Source: Plantago ovata (taxonomy: Eukaryota > Streptophyta > Magnoliopsida > Lamiales > Plantaginaceae). From it: a stretch of DNA of 64,000 nucleotides. Made by a program: the position numbers and the translations under genes. Below, one piece after another: positions 45,401 to 56,630 of this stretch (position 1 is its first letter; each line of letters starts with the position of its first letter). Location: contig CM051458.1 of assembly GCA_028274465.1 (NCBI GenBank), positions 19,359,566 to 19,423,565 on the forward strand, given 5' to 3'. The notes under the pieces were generated by a model. It was not told where the DNA came from and did not search any database. It saw nothing but the letters and a program-made list of their open reading frames with translations.

Positions 45401-47437
45401 CCATCTGAATCACTTCCAGTTTCACCATCTAATTCTTCATCTTCTTTCTTTTCTCAGCCATCCTCACCTCTTTCATCTTCATCTCCATTACCTCCTGTTC
45501 CTCTCAGAAGATCTACTAGAGACAAACAGGTCTCTACTCGATTGAAAGGTTTCTACTGCAACTTGTTGCAGCAAGTTCCTTATCTAAGAGTTATAGTAGA
45601 TATCCCATCATCAATTTTGTACACTATGATCACCTTTCACCTGCTCAGAAATGTTACTCTCTCAATCTCATGATTCACTCAGAACCTAAGTCTTGTGAGG
45701 AAGCTAGTTCTTCTCTTCTTTGGCAACAAGCAATGCAAGCTAAACTTTCTGCTTTACAAGAGAATAAGACATGGTCTGAGGTTTTGTTGCCTATTCATCA
45801 TAAGCCTATTGGCTGTAGATATGTCTACAAGACCAAGCTCAAGGCTGATGGTTCTCTCGATAAATATAAGGCTCGACTGGTTGCCAAGGGCTATACTCAG
45901 AAGTTTGGTTTAGATTATTCTGAGACTTTTAGTCCAGTTGCTAAACTTACAACTGTCAGAGTATATTTAGCCCTTCTTTCACTTCATCAATGGCCTTGTC
46001 ATCAGATGGATGTAGCAAATGCATTTATCAATGGTGACTGGCTTGAGGAAATCTATATGGAACCACCTCCTGGATACTTGTTTCGGGGGGGGAGATTCTA
46101 CAGCAAGCGCATCTTACTCATCAGAGGCATGTCTTAAAGTTACACAAATCATTGTATGGCTTGAAACAAGCCTCCAGGCAGTGGAATCAAAAGTTCACAG
46201 AAACCTTGGCTGATTTGGTTTTGTTCAATCTTTATCAGATTATTCTTTATTCACCAAAATGTCCAATAATGTATTCACAGCACTTCTTGTGTATGTGGAT
46301 GACATTATTATCACTGGTTCAACTCTAGAAGAAATTTCTAGAATCAAGTATTTATTGCAAAAGCAATTCAAAGTCAGAGATCTAGGTGAAACTAGATACT
46401 TTCTTGGTTTAGAAATTAGCAGATCAGCTGAAGGCCTACATCTGTGTCAAAGAAAGTACATCTTGGAGATTGTTTCAAAAACTGGTTTGATAGAATGCAA
46501 ACCAGCTATTACACCTTTTGAAGTAAACTTGAAACTCTTTAAGGATAAATGAGAAGTTTTGCATGATACAAATAAATATAGGAAGCTGGTTGGTAAATTG
46601 ATATATCTCAATATTACCATACCAGACATTACCTATGCGATTGGCATTTTATCACAATTTCTTGATTCTCCAACAAGAGATCATATGTCTGCATCTCTCA
46701 GAGTTGTAAGGTATCTCAAAATATCTCCATGTCAAGACATTATGTTGCCTTCATCAAGCTCAACTCAGTTAGTGTCCTATTGTGATTCAGACTGGGCATC
46801 ATGTCCTTTTACAAGAAGATCTACCACTGGCTATTGTGTGTTTCTTGGCAAATCCCTGATTAGTTGGAAAAGCAAAAAGCAGACAACAGTCAGTAAATCT
46901 TCCTCTGAAGCAGAATACAGGGCACTCTCTTTCACAACATGTGAAGTTGTATGGTTGCTGGCTTTGTTAAAGGACTTTAAGATTGATCAAAAGATGCCAG
47001 TAACCATGTATTGTGACAATATGTCAGCTATATACCTCACTAAGAACCCTGTATTTCATGAACGCACAAAGCATCTAGAAATAGATTGCCATTTTTTGCG
47101 AGAAAAGGTGCTTTCAGGAGTCATACAGGTGTCTTACATTCCTACTGGAAAGCAACTAGCTGATATTTTCACTAAGGCACTCACAAGAGACGGTTTGAAT
47201 TTCTTATTGTCCAAGATGTGCATCATGGATATATATGCACCTCTTGAGGGGGAGTCTCAGAGAGTATTAACCATACAAGAGGAAGATAAGGCTGAGTTAC
47301 AACACAAGAAAGAAGTACAGCTGGAAATACAAAGGAACATCAATGCAGTAGCATTCTACATGTATGAAGAGAACAAAAGAAACCAGCTGATACTACAAGA
47401 GACTTGGCGGGAAGAATTACACAACTTTGGATGTTAA
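42484..47437 (+). pseudogene. Copia-3 Gag-Pol polyprotein, many frameshifts
   Basis: ATG 42484 opens MVDIDKSATNPPEDKDD, then the frame breaks. The Gag (42661-43449) has VVSWLLNSMSDEIRATVMF and zinc knuckle CDNCKRPGHSIDKC. The protease is FIVDTGATDHVIC (about 43824). Pre-integrase LWHHRLGHPSYQ and integrase HFDVWGPYSQG with [10 protein letters not shown] follow in separate frames up to about 44830. Reverse transcriptase (45670-46550) has VYKTKLKADG and [10 protein letters not shown]; RNase H (46559-47437) has SSSEAEYRALS and CDNMSAIYLTKNP. A stop interrupts before MHDTNKYRKLVGK. As in Copia-2, the last frame crosses into the 3' LTR (47255) and ends 61 codons later. Nonfunctional. Confidence 0.9.
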
Positions 47438-47590
47438 TCAATATCAAATGTAAAGGGTAGGTTAGTCAATTAGTATAGTCTAGATGTTAGCTTGATTAGC
47501 AAGCAAAGTAGGATAGACTAGTACAGTAGTATAAATAGAAGAGTAGAGAATAGATACAACTGTAACTTTCATTCTTATCAATACAACACA
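47255..47590 (+). repeat. Copia-3 3' LTR
   Basis: Starts TCTCAGAGAGTATTAACC after the GAGGGGGAG polypurine tract; TATAAATAG at about 47530. End uncertain because the 5' LTR lacks the corresponding part. Confidence 0.75.
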
Positions 47591-47938
47591 GAAAATTTCT
47601 ATGCCTTCTCTCATTTACACTTTCTGCTTCTGCACTTCTGATATAACTCCCCAGATAACATAACCCCTTCATATTTCTATGTAGTAATGTGCGACTATAT
47701 GCATTGAAACGAGCATTCTACTTCATCAAGAACAAATATAGCCAGCCATATAGGACTAAACGACCCGAAAGAAGAACATATGTGATGTAAATGAATAAGG
47801 ACTTAAACTTGTTTTCAAGATTCATGAGCTTTTATACTGTATATATGAGGTTGAAATCCTCAGCTCACTGTTTACGTTTTTCTTCTCCGTCGTCGAGTTT
47901 TCTTTGCATTTTATGGTCCACATTTTTGCACACTGCAG
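47591..47938 (+). other. Host intron 1, right part
   Basis: Follows the Copia-3 LTR and ends in a pyrimidine-rich tract with TTTTTGCACACTGCAG as acceptor. The exact border with the LTR is not resolved. Nothing coding. Confidence 0.55.
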
Positions 47939-48328
47939 ACCGAGTATACAACTAATCCTCCCTTGCGGTTAAGGACTAGCAGCCAAGGTAAAGGTAAATG
48001 TGACGAGGCTTGCGTTTCTGAAGAATTATCCAGGGTAAACAAAAAGCAAAAGGTGCATGACATTGACATTGATGTTCCTCCTACACTCCGAGGGCCTACT
48101 GTTGTTGCTGTTGATTCTAGTTTTAGTCCTCCCAGGTCAAGCTCGATGCCATCGGTCCCTATTGTGTCAGGGGAGGCAAATGCTAGTGATTTTAGTTATT
48201 TTGAGAGTGAGGTTGGTGGTGTGAGCTGGACAAATGCAGTGTCTATGATGACCCAGTCTGACATTGGGGAATTAATGAAGGTTGATCCTCGGTGTTTGAT
48301 TCAGGATATTATGCATGATACAATCAAG
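47939..48328 (+). pseudogene. Host gene exon 2
   Basis: 130 codons between acceptor CTGCAG/ACC and donor AAG/GTAATT, phase 0 on both sides. Encodes TEYTTNPPLRLRTSSQGKGK, then a basic segment VNKKQKVHD that could be a nuclear localisation signal (inference), then PPTLRGPTV, a Ser/Pro-rich stretch and a helical segment DIGELMKVDPRCLIQDIMHD. No known domain is recognised. The frame is open throughout. Its neighbours are intron 1 with Copia-3 and a 75-nt intron 2 (48329-48403). Confidence 0.75.
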
Positions 48329-48403
48329 GTAATTGTACTGATATATTCCTGTAAACTTCATTGCCTTGTTGCATGAAAGGTAACATAGTGTTGTTGATTG
48401 CAG

Positions 48404-49805
48404 AATTCTCAGAGAGCATTTGCTTTGCATTCGATGGTTGAGGATGGTAAAAGGAAAATCGACGAATTCAAACTGATGTACATTCAGAGTCAAGATTGTT
48501 TGGCGCAGGTTGAGTCTTTTCTACGTAAATCGGAGGATGATATCAAGGCATTGAAGGAGTCTGCCTGCAAAGAATCCAAGGCCATGCAAGATCTTCAGGT
48601 CCAACATGAACAGAAGGATCTAGTGATCAAAAAGTTGAAGAAGAAGGTGGCTGAATTTAAGGCGTTAGAGGACTCTTTTCGCAAAGACTCAAAGTTATTA
48701 AAACAGCTTAATGCCCAACACAAAAAGAAGGATCTAGAGATCAAAAAGTTGAAGAAGGAGGTGGCTGAGTTTAAGGCGTTAGAAGATTCTTTTCGCAAAG
48801 ACAAAAGGTTAATAGAACAGCTTAATGCCCAACACAAAAAGAAGGATTTAGAGATCAAAACGTTGAAGAAGGAGGTGGCCAAACTTAAGGACTCCAAGAT
48901 ACTACATGAGCTTAATGGCCAACACAAAAAGAAGGATCTAGAGATCAAGAAGTTGAAGAAAGAGGTGGCCAAACTTAAGGACTAGCTCCAAGATAATATA
49001 TAAGCTTAATGTTCTGCACAAAGAGAAGGATCTAGAGATCGAAAAGTTGAAGGAGGAGGTGGCCAAACTTAAGGCCTCGGAGGACAAGCACTCCAATATA
49101 ATACAATAGCTTAATGTCCAACACAAAGAGAAGAATCTAGAGATTGAAAAGTTGAAGAAGGTGGCAGTGGACAAGATAATGGCAGAAGCCGTGGAACTTA
49201 TGGCCCGGGCTGAAGACATGAATTTAATAAAGTTCGTTGGTGCCCGACACAAAGAGAAGGATCTAGAGATTGAAAAGTTGAGGAAGAAGGTGGCGGAATT
49301 GATTACTGAGAAGAAGAAAGCTTATGTTTCTGGCAGGCAAGATCATTTGGTGGAGGTTGAGCCCATGATAGACAAGTTGAAGATGGTGGGAAACTTGGAG
49401 ATGGAGAAGAACAAAAGTGATGGGAAGGACTTACTGCTTATTTATAAGAATGAGGTTGCTAACTGGGAGAAGGTGGTTGCTAATATGAATAAGGTGGTTA
49501 CTAGTTGGAATAGAAGGGTTGCCAAATTACTTAAAGAAGATTCCAGCCTGCAGAATGATGCTGCTGGAAAGAAGCATCTTGACATTGCAGGGACGTTGGT
49601 TGCCGAATGGAAGGATACTGTTGCCAGTTGGGAGAAGCAGGTTGCCAATTCGGAGAATGTGGCTGTTTGGGAGGATATTTTTGCTAGGTGGAAGAAGGAG
49701 GTTAGCATGTGGGAGGACATTACTGCCGTTTGGGAGGAGGCTATGGTTGCCCATACAGAGTCAAGGACTCAAGATTCAATTAGTTTGCTTAGGTTGCTAA
49801 AGTAG
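48404..49805 (+). pseudogene. Host gene exon 3, coiled-coil repeats, two disruptions
   Basis: After acceptor TTGCAG/AAT the frame encodes a long coiled coil. Seven repeats of an H(K)(K/E)KDLEI(K/E)KLKKEV unit run from about 48600 to 49300, then a tryptophan-rich C-terminus follows (VANWEKVVAN, VTSWNRRVAK, VAEWKDTVASWEKQVAN, VWEDIFARWKKEV, MWEDITAVWEEAM) to a stop at 49803-49805. Two lesions: an apparent 4-nt insertion TAGC at 48983-48986 (absent from the sister repeat GAC-TCCAAG), giving a stop and a frameshift, and a TAG at 49107-49109 where sister repeats have CAG or GAG before CTTAAT. Downstream the frame 49152-49805 is open. Function unknown; could be a scaffold or filament-like protein. 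Alternative splicing around the lesions is possible but I see no supporting sites. Confidence 0.75.
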
Positions 49806-50892
49806 AAAGATTTTTCTTAGCATGCATGAACTGCTTTCTCTAACGAAAGCTAATGTCGATGTATTTATATTCTCAGCTTAGGATGTAAATTGAAAATGAG
49901 TTTTAATTGCAGCTTGATTCCTCAACCAGGGTATGCAATCTGCACGTATGTTAAAAACTTTTGTTCGTAGAATTCGAAGCTGTCAATCATCCTGCAACCT
50001 TTTCCATATGTGCATGCAGAATGCAGAGGTGCAGATTAAACAAGCATTTTGTAAAGCTTTTGTTTAAAGTGATCCCATGTGTGCTAAGGAAAAGGCACCT
50101 ACTAGTGTCTATTTCAACACCACCTTCTTCTTGATGCAAAATTGCATGTATACATCTTGTTGATCGCTTGTGTGTAGGTACTTATTGTGATTACTACTTT
50201 GTTGGCTAAAGTAGTCAGTCAGTTGCTGCAAGCCTGCAAGATATATTTTTTGCCCTGAAGCGTTTTTAAAGCTATAATTTCACCTGATCATATTCACATG
50301 TAAAGCTTATTATTGTGTTGATAATCATAACTCAGTTGGAAAATTTATTTTAAAGTTACACTATTATGAACATTTATGACTTATTTTTCGTAATAAAACT
50401 TTAAAATTATTTGTTTGCCATCCATTAACACTCAGTTTTAGTTTTAGAGGAAACACTAAATGTTTTTTTGAAGTTTAGTACTGTTTGTTCCAAAAAAATA
50501 GGGGAAAAATATTGTTTAGCACCTTAGTTGTAAAGTTCTAAACAGTTGAGTATTGTTTTTGTAATGTTTTTAAAAAGAAATGAAAAGTTAGTTTTTGTCT
50601 ATCTAAAAATGAGAATCTGAAATGAACTAAATTAATTGTAATATTAAAAAATCATTAAATAAATTTGAATTCAAATGACTTAATTAATGAATTTGAATTA
50701 AATATTAATCTTCCGTTTCAAATCTTAAGCTGAATTTTATTCAAACTTTGACTGTAAAACGTTACTAATTCACCTTCTCAGCACCATCTCTAAAACATCT
50801 AGCCAAAATGAAAGAGTCAAATACTCCCATAAGTTTTCATGAAATTTTAAAACTATAGGGTATTTTGCCTATCTTAAACACAAGGTATTTTT
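49806..50892. other. 3' region of host gene and AT-rich intergenic DNA
   Basis: No gene recognised. The first few hundred bases are probably the 3' UTR of the coiled-coil gene. I see no clear polyadenylation signal that fixes its end. Confidence 0.45.
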
Positions 50893-51153
50893 GTACTTCC
50901 TCCATCTCTCCATGAGTATCCAATTTAAAAAACATTTATCTTTTTAATGTTTCATTTGACCTCATATTTATTCTAAATCATATCAAAAGTTACTTTGTAA
51001 AATTATATTATCAAAATATAATGATTATATTTTTATATTATAATTTTATAATTTTTTTTTTTTTATGAATTATAATTAATACGAGGTCAAACAAAAAATT
51101 AAAAGAAATCAATGTTTTTAATTGGGAAACTTGTGGTGAGATGCACTAAGTAC
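50893..51153. mobile_element. Stowaway-like MITE
   Basis: About 260 bp with diverged terminal inverted repeats of about 75 bp: GTACTTCCTCCATCTC at the left pairs with the reverse of GAGATGCACTAAGTAC at the right, and inner TTTGACCTCATATT pairs with AATACGAGGTCAAA. The CTCCATCTC-type end and AT-rich core are typical of Stowaway MITEs in plants. TA at the ends fits a TA target site. Confidence 0.7.
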
Positions 51154-51251
51154 ATTTTATTCGAATCATAAGTGACCAAAGAGTGGAAAAAAGTGACTTA
51201 GCTAAACCGAATCATAATTAAACCGTTTAGATACGGTAATTGAATAAAGTA
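51154..51251. other. Short unassigned spacer
   Basis: Nothing recognised. Confidence 0.3.
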
Positions 51252-51480
51252 TTACTACTTCCTACGTCCCTATATAACTTCTCATTTGTTTTTGACCCTT
51301 TTTAATCTCTGTTTGACTCCGAATTAGTCTTAAATTGTACCGAAAAATCAATATTTGACTTATATTATGAAAGTGCGAATCTTATATTTTTATAATATAA
51401 TTTTCAAAATTACTTTTTCGATATGAATTAGGATCAATTTGCAGTCAACCGAAAACTAAAAAGTCAAAAAAATAATAAAT
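51252..51480. mobile_element. Second Stowaway-like MITE, diverged
   Basis: TACTTCCTACGTCCCTATAT at the left end is a MITE terminus. TTTGACTCCGAATTAG and AAATTGTACCGAAAAA at 51310-51345 have diverged inverted partners in TTTTCGATATGAATTAGGA and GCAGTCAACC near 51415-51450. Boundaries are approximate. Confidence 0.5.
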
Positions 51481-52560
51481 CTATATAATATATAAAAGCA
51501 GAGTTTCCATTCTAAAAATATCATCCAATCAGAATGCTCCAATCCACGTGACATTTTCTCAATTATTTGGATAAAAATTCAATTTAATACCCTATCTAAA
51601 GTAATTATTATTTATTTTAATTTTTTTATTTGAATTAAACTATTTTATTCAACCCTAAATTCTACATTCCTAAATATACTCAATCCTTTCCCTCACCTAA
51701 AATATAAATCTTCTATCTATCATATGGTAAGTATATCTACCGAAATAAATTAGAATTACAATAATATTCGATTCAATTATGGTACTACCAGATAAACTTT
51801 TAATAAATAAAAATTATTTTAGAAAGTAGTTATTTATTATTTAATACTACCACCATCCCTGTATAAGTTTATCATTTGATTTGTATGGGGTAAAACTCAT
51901 TCCAGGTACTCCGGAATGCCCCCTGCCCAATTTAGGTACTCCAGAGTTCAACCCTGTTCAATTTAGATACTTTCTAATTCAACAGGAAAAATGTGAACAA
52001 TATAAGCATGTGACACCCACTAACCTCTCGAGTCAAAATTCTCAAGACAATAGGAAAAATTGTCATGTCTTATACCATGCATTAAAATCCCAATTTAGTA
52101 CTCCAAAGTACCAAAAAGTGTACATAGCACCCGCCCATTTTTCATTTTTGCTTTGCATTTTTTATTCTTATGGTATTCGCTATTTTCGATATGTTGGATG
52201 TGTGATTACCATACTTGAATTGTTTAATTTTTTGTCGTTAAATTAAAAATGTATCAAAATTGACAACGTGTTACAATAAAGTACATAAATTGGACACGGA
52301 CGCTCTCTAGAGTACCAAAAATATATTTTATTCGAATATTATGAGTGAAAGTATGAGATGTTGGTTATTGATTGGAAGAGAGAAAGTTGGAAATAAAGAA
52401 GAAAGATGAAACACCTAGAGAGAGGAAAAATAAGAGGAAAAAAACGAGAGGTCTCTCAAAATGTGAACAGTATTCGGGGCCTCTATAATTGAAACTCAAA
52501 TGTGAGGTCAATTATAGACGTCAAGAGGCCTCTATAGTCTAAATCCAAAATGTTGTAGGA
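51481..52560. other. Intergenic DNA, no gene
   Basis: AT-rich. Contains another MITE-like end ACCACCATCCCTGTATAAG at about 51849, and repeated GGTACTCC phrases near 51905-51945 and ACTCCAAAGTACC near 52100 whose origin I do not recognise. A 121-codon frame at 51881-52246 has no domain and looks like chance. Confidence 0.4.
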
Positions 52561-53368
52561 GTTTTGTTGAATGACTATTAACTCCAATATTTGAACGGAT
52601 TTGAGAAAAATAGAGTGAAGGTGATACAGGGTCTATGACAAGTTCATGGTCACGGGACAAATGAAATACATTCATGTGGATGACATTACTCAATCTTAAT
52701 TATGCCAAAATAATTTATAATAGTGGATGGGTTTGTGTTCCATAATAATTAAAATAATAATTGCATTTGATGGGACTACATATAGACTATCTATCCATAA
52801 TTAAGTGTATACTGGCTTTATCCTATTTGATATTCAAGAGATTAAGGGTTTTGCTGAATGAGAATTGAAGTCCAACGTTGGAACGCATTTGAGAAAAATA
52901 GGGTGAACGTGATATGGGATCTAAGGCAAGTTCTTGATCACGGGGCAATTCAAAAGACATTCATGTGGATGTCATTATACCCAGTCTTAAAAACAATGAA
53001 TGTGTTCGAATGGTGTACTCACGTGATAATTTACAATAACAATCACAATAGATGTTACTACCCTGTAGGCTATCTATCTATAATAAGTGTATTCTTGCTT
53101 ATCATATTTGAAGTTCAACATATTAGGGGTTTTGTGGAATGACTATTGAACTTCAATATTGGAACCCATTCAATTTGAGGAAAATAGAGCGAAGGTGATA
53201 TATGATCCATGACAAGTTCATGGTCACGGGGAAAATGAAATACATTTATGTGGATGACATTATACTCAATCTTAATTATGCCGAAATAATTTATAATTGT
53301 TGATGGGTTTGATTGTGTTCCATAATAACTATAATAATGATTGCATTTGATGTGACTACCATGTAGAC
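52561..53368. repeat. Three diverged tandem repeats of about 285 bp
   Basis: Units start at 52561 (GTTTTGTTGAATGACTATT), 52848 (GTTTTGCTGAATGAGAATT) and 53129 (GTTTTGTGGAATGACTATT). All share, in order, TTGAGAAAAATAG or GAGGAAAATAG, GTGATA, CAAGTTC-TGATCACGG or TGGTCACGG, ATGTGGATG-CATTA, AATAATTTA and ACTACC-TAGACTAT. Units 1 and 3 resemble each other more than unit 2. The third is ended by a MITE at 53369. No coding potential; it may be a short satellite-like array. Confidence 0.8.
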
Positions 53369-53649
53369 TATTTTGAAACGGAAGAGGAAGTACCTTTATT
53401 CACACACTTAATGTTTTTGGTAAATAATAGAAAATTATATTTAATTTTTTTGGATTTTTTAATAAACGAAAGAGGAAGTACCTTTGCGTCTGAATTATTT
53501 TGGTAATACTTCCTCTTTCGTTTATTAAATACAAAGGTATTTCCTCTTCCGTTTATTAAAAAATCCAAAAATATTAAATATAATTTTCTATTATTTACCA
53601 AAAACATTAAGTGTGTGAATAAAGGTACTTCCTCTTTCGTTTCAAAATA
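53369..53649. mobile_element. Foldback Stowaway-like MITE (near-perfect 281-bp palindrome)
   Basis: The left arm from TATTTTGAAACGGAAGAGG reappears inverted at the right end as CTTTCGTTTCAAAATA. Arms of about 120 bp (53369-53488 and 53530-53649) match with only a few mismatches. Inside them a second TIR set (AAACGAAAGAGGAAGTACC at about 53465 and its inverse near 53505) suggests one MITE nested in another. The ends are typical of Stowaway (CTTCC-TTTCGTTTCAAAATA) with TA at the border. It would fold into a long double-stranded RNA if transcribed. Confidence 0.85.
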
Positions 53650-53700
53650 AGTTTTTTTTTTTTTACTCAACAAATATTACAACTACTCCTACACTAGTAA
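53650..53700 (-). mobile_element. SINE 3' end fragment
   Basis: T-run followed by CAAATATTACAACTACTCCTACACT (given here only in part: ATTACAACTACTCC) matches 1399-1441, the 3' end of the SINE near the window start. The 5' tRNA-like part is absent. Confidence 0.6.
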
Positions 53701-54060
53701 ATCATTACGGAAAATCTTTAAAAATAATTTATATCAAAATAAGTTTTTTTTAAAATTTATTTATTTATTTTCCCCTTTATTTTTTTGGATTTTTTAAAAA
53801 TTAAAAAAATTTAGAAATTACGACGTCATCAACTAATTTTTTTTGGATTTTTTTTCTTTTTTTAATTAAAAAATTAACAAAATTAAAAAATTATGACGTC
53901 ATAATGATGTCATCAGATGATGTGGCTGAGTTGAACGGACCAAATTTGCCAAACATTTGAAACTTTGGGACTAAATTTGCCGGCAGAAGCAAACATGGGA
54001 CTACATATGCCACACCCCTCAAACTTTGGGACCAAAATGTGTTTTTTCCTACTACATTGG
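53701..54060. other. AT-rich DNA with GGGACTAAATTTGCC-type repeats
   Basis: Four degenerate phrases (CCAAATTTGCC, GGGACTAAATTTGCC, GGGACTACATATGCC, GGGACCAAAATG) follow each other at 53939-54040 with AAACTTTGGGAC between them. This is a repeat pattern of unknown origin. Also contains two TATGACGTCAT-like ACGTCAT elements. No gene. Confidence 0.45.
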
Positions 54061-55960
54061 ATGTCAATGGTCGTTGATGCTTGCTGAAAATAACGATAGT
54101 GCTTGTCGAATAGGAAAGGATGAATGAAATGTTCCAGTGCTGCTTGGCTAGTTCCAAACCGCCTTCGATCTGATAAAGATGGTCGTTTCGAACCCATCTT
54201 TACAACCAACTGTACCGCCAAAGCTTCTGCACATTCTACCGTACCCGACCCCTCAATGTACATCATTTCCCTGCTAGTACGTATCCTCTATGATGATCAT
54301 GCACAACCACCGCAATTTCACAATTCTCATTAACCTTAGGAAAAGCCCATAAGTGATATGGGAATAAGTGGTGCTAGCTATAACTCGAACAGCTTTACAA
54401 AAGACTCGAACCATAGAAGATCCCCCCGAAGGTATATAGTTTCACGTTGTTCGACGGCTATCCATCCCAGAGAACTAAGGTTTGAAGCACCTATCCCTAA
54501 GCTTCGAGGCATTAGAGTCGAAAGAAAGATTGCTAGCTCCAGCCAAACACCCGAGGAAGTGTGTGGTGCCCATATCGTATCCTATATATATGACTTCATT
54601 TATTACATGCACACGACTATTCCGCCTCCTCTATTCACCATGCTTAAATCCTCCCACTACATTAACTTGCTAACCGGTCTAACTTCGGTATGCCGGAGCT
54701 AAGTCCCATCCCCTTCAATCTCCCCTTGTTTTGCAGGTCTTTGGCTCCGTCCACACTCAAAATACTCCTTCCATCGGCTTCTATGGATCGAGAGATGATG
54801 ATATAGACTCTTGAACCGGTTTTATCTCCATCAATAAGAATTAATTTTGATCCACCCGGCCCGTAGCTATAGTAGGCGATGTCCATGTCAATATATACAT
54901 AGACGGGCCGCACATCCTGTTCATCCCCCACCGGCCGATAAATGTTCGATCTAACAAACCCAACATATCTCAGCACATATTACAATAAGTCATGTGGAGA
55001 ATCATGCTTCAATTCATGGAAATGCTTATTGTGGTTACACCACAACTCCAACAAGAGACGTACTACAATGAACTCTGATTGTTGTACATCTAACCTTTTA
55101 TGTAAACCAACAACCAGTCCCAAATCGAACACACTGGAGAAAAAAATATAGTGCGGCGGCACGTTCAAAATTGCCCAATACAATCTTACAAATAGAAAAT
55201 CACGAAATAGGTGAATATAAGTCTCACATACCTCATAACACAAGTTCCATCATCCTCCAAATGCCTCCGCTTCAATTCCGCCCTTAATGGAAGAGCATTA
55301 CGAATAACTCTCCACATAATGAAAGTGATTTATTTTCCCCAGTAAATTCAACCTCCACACAAGACTCCAATTGTGGGTAACCAGAGCTGATGTAGAACTT
55401 TGCCTTTTCCTCCGCAACTCCATGGAAAAATAATAAGCCGATCGAACTGAGTAGTCATCGGAATTGGAATAATGCCACTTTTTTATATATCAGGAGTTGT
55501 AAGATTCGAAACAGGAATCTGCAAAATCTTTTCAACATCATCTTGAAAATAATAAATTATAATTCAATATGCATTTCCCAATCATCAAACGTAGGGTGAA
55601 GAAGAAAAAACACCTTCAGCTGACCTATATGTGCAAATCAAGTGTTTTCGGTTTGAAAGACGTATATTCAGGAAACTACTTGTCCGTCCATACATATATA
55701 CATTCACCATTACCCACGTACCATCCATCGAACTCTCTTATTAATAAGGTCCCTAGATGCACATATGCATTTCCAAGTGTAAGACAGCAGGTCTCACAAC
55801 AGTATTCAAAACATCACCATGAGGAAAATATTTAGCCCTAAAAACTCTAATTACCAAAGTATTAGGCTCATTCATAAACCTCCACAAAATGTTTCCCAAG
55901 AAAAACAATATTAAAGGAGTGTAAGTCCCTAAAACCCAATCCCCAACCCCCACCATCTTT
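54061..55960 (-). pseudogene. L1-type LINE remnant (zf-RVT and RNase H-like region)
   Basis: On minus, decayed but ordered pieces of the 3' half of a plant non-LTR retrotransposon polyprotein. 55956-55753 has LILFFLGNILWRFMNEPN and RVFRAKYFPHGDV, the segment that follows reverse transcriptase. About 55400-55240 reads WSLVWRLNLLGKI and MWRVIRNALPLRAELKRRHL, the zf-RVT start. 55243-54980 has CETYIHLFRDFLFVRLYWAI and ELWCNHNKHFHE. About 54266-54060 has VECAEALAVQLVV and HYRYFQQAS, like an RNase H-like domain. Several frameshifts and stops; no reverse transcriptase seen, so it is 5' truncated. The part at 54662-54976 does not fit the pattern well and may be an insertion. Confidence 0.68.
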
Positions 55961-56630
55961 TTTACTTTTGCACCTCTCTTACCATTTCACCATTGATTCT
56001 TCTATATTTGGAAAAAAAGCCTTATTTTTTAGTTCCATGAATGCAGATTAGCCTATTACAATATTACATTTACTGGTAAATAACCGGTCGAGTTTCGACG
56101 GGGAATAATTTTTCTGAAATGATAATATCCAAAAGTTACATTAATTGTAAATAAAAAAATCACATAAAGAGTAAAAAAAAAAAAAAAAAAAAAAAAGGGT
56201 CTACATGTCAAAGCACATATACTGTCTTGAACTTTATTTGTATTCTACAAAAGGCTGAAGTCTAAAACTTGAGCTTCACAACCTCCCACCATCTGCACCT
56301 CGAAGGATGGATTGAGAGCATAGCAATAACCGGGTATCAACTTGAATAGTAATTCTCAAATAATAATATCCAAACGTCACATTATCTTTCAAATAAAACA
56401 TTATTCATCATAAAGATGGAAACGCTACATGTCAACAAGTTTATTACCATCATAATCATGTACTTAGCCTACTAAATTTATAGTTGAACATCATACTATT
56501 TAGTAATAGCCCATCGACGTGTAATATTAGATCCACAAATGATTAAATGAACAATCAAATAAATATCATAAAAATTTAAAATGAACGACATTTTCATTCA
56601 TTTTTATTGATTGTTATGCTAATTTATTAC
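55961..56630. other. Intergenic DNA, no gene
   Basis: Includes an A-run of about 25 bases near 56172 and two diverged copies of a TAATATCCAAAAGTTACATTA-like phrase (near 56125 and 56368). No coding potential. Confidence 0.4.

Larger units (their letters stand above)
41991..47590 (+). mobile_element. Copia-3, decayed Ty1/copia element in host intron 1
   Basis: Related to Copia-2 in protein sequence but with its own LTR (starts TCTCAGAGAGTATTAACC at 41991 and 47255). The 5' LTR is recognisable to about 42285, and its end and the primer site are missing, probably deleted. The 3' LTR continues past GAATAGATACAACTG to an uncertain end between about 47572 and 47660. No target duplication could be fixed. 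The LTR does not begin with TG. Multiple frameshifts make it the oldest copia element of the set (inference). Confidence 0.85.

Noticed and set aside
41986-47660. Target duplication of Copia-3
   Set aside because: GAACT at the left has only an imperfect counterpart (TAACT near 47645); LTR end uncertain.
48595-49252. Minus-strand Ser/Phe-rich open frames opposite the coiled-coil exon
   Set aside because: Antisense of Lys/Glu-rich codons; no domain.
51881-52246. 121-codon intergenic frame
   Set aside because: No domain or codon signal; contains repeated GGTACTCC phrases of repeat DNA.
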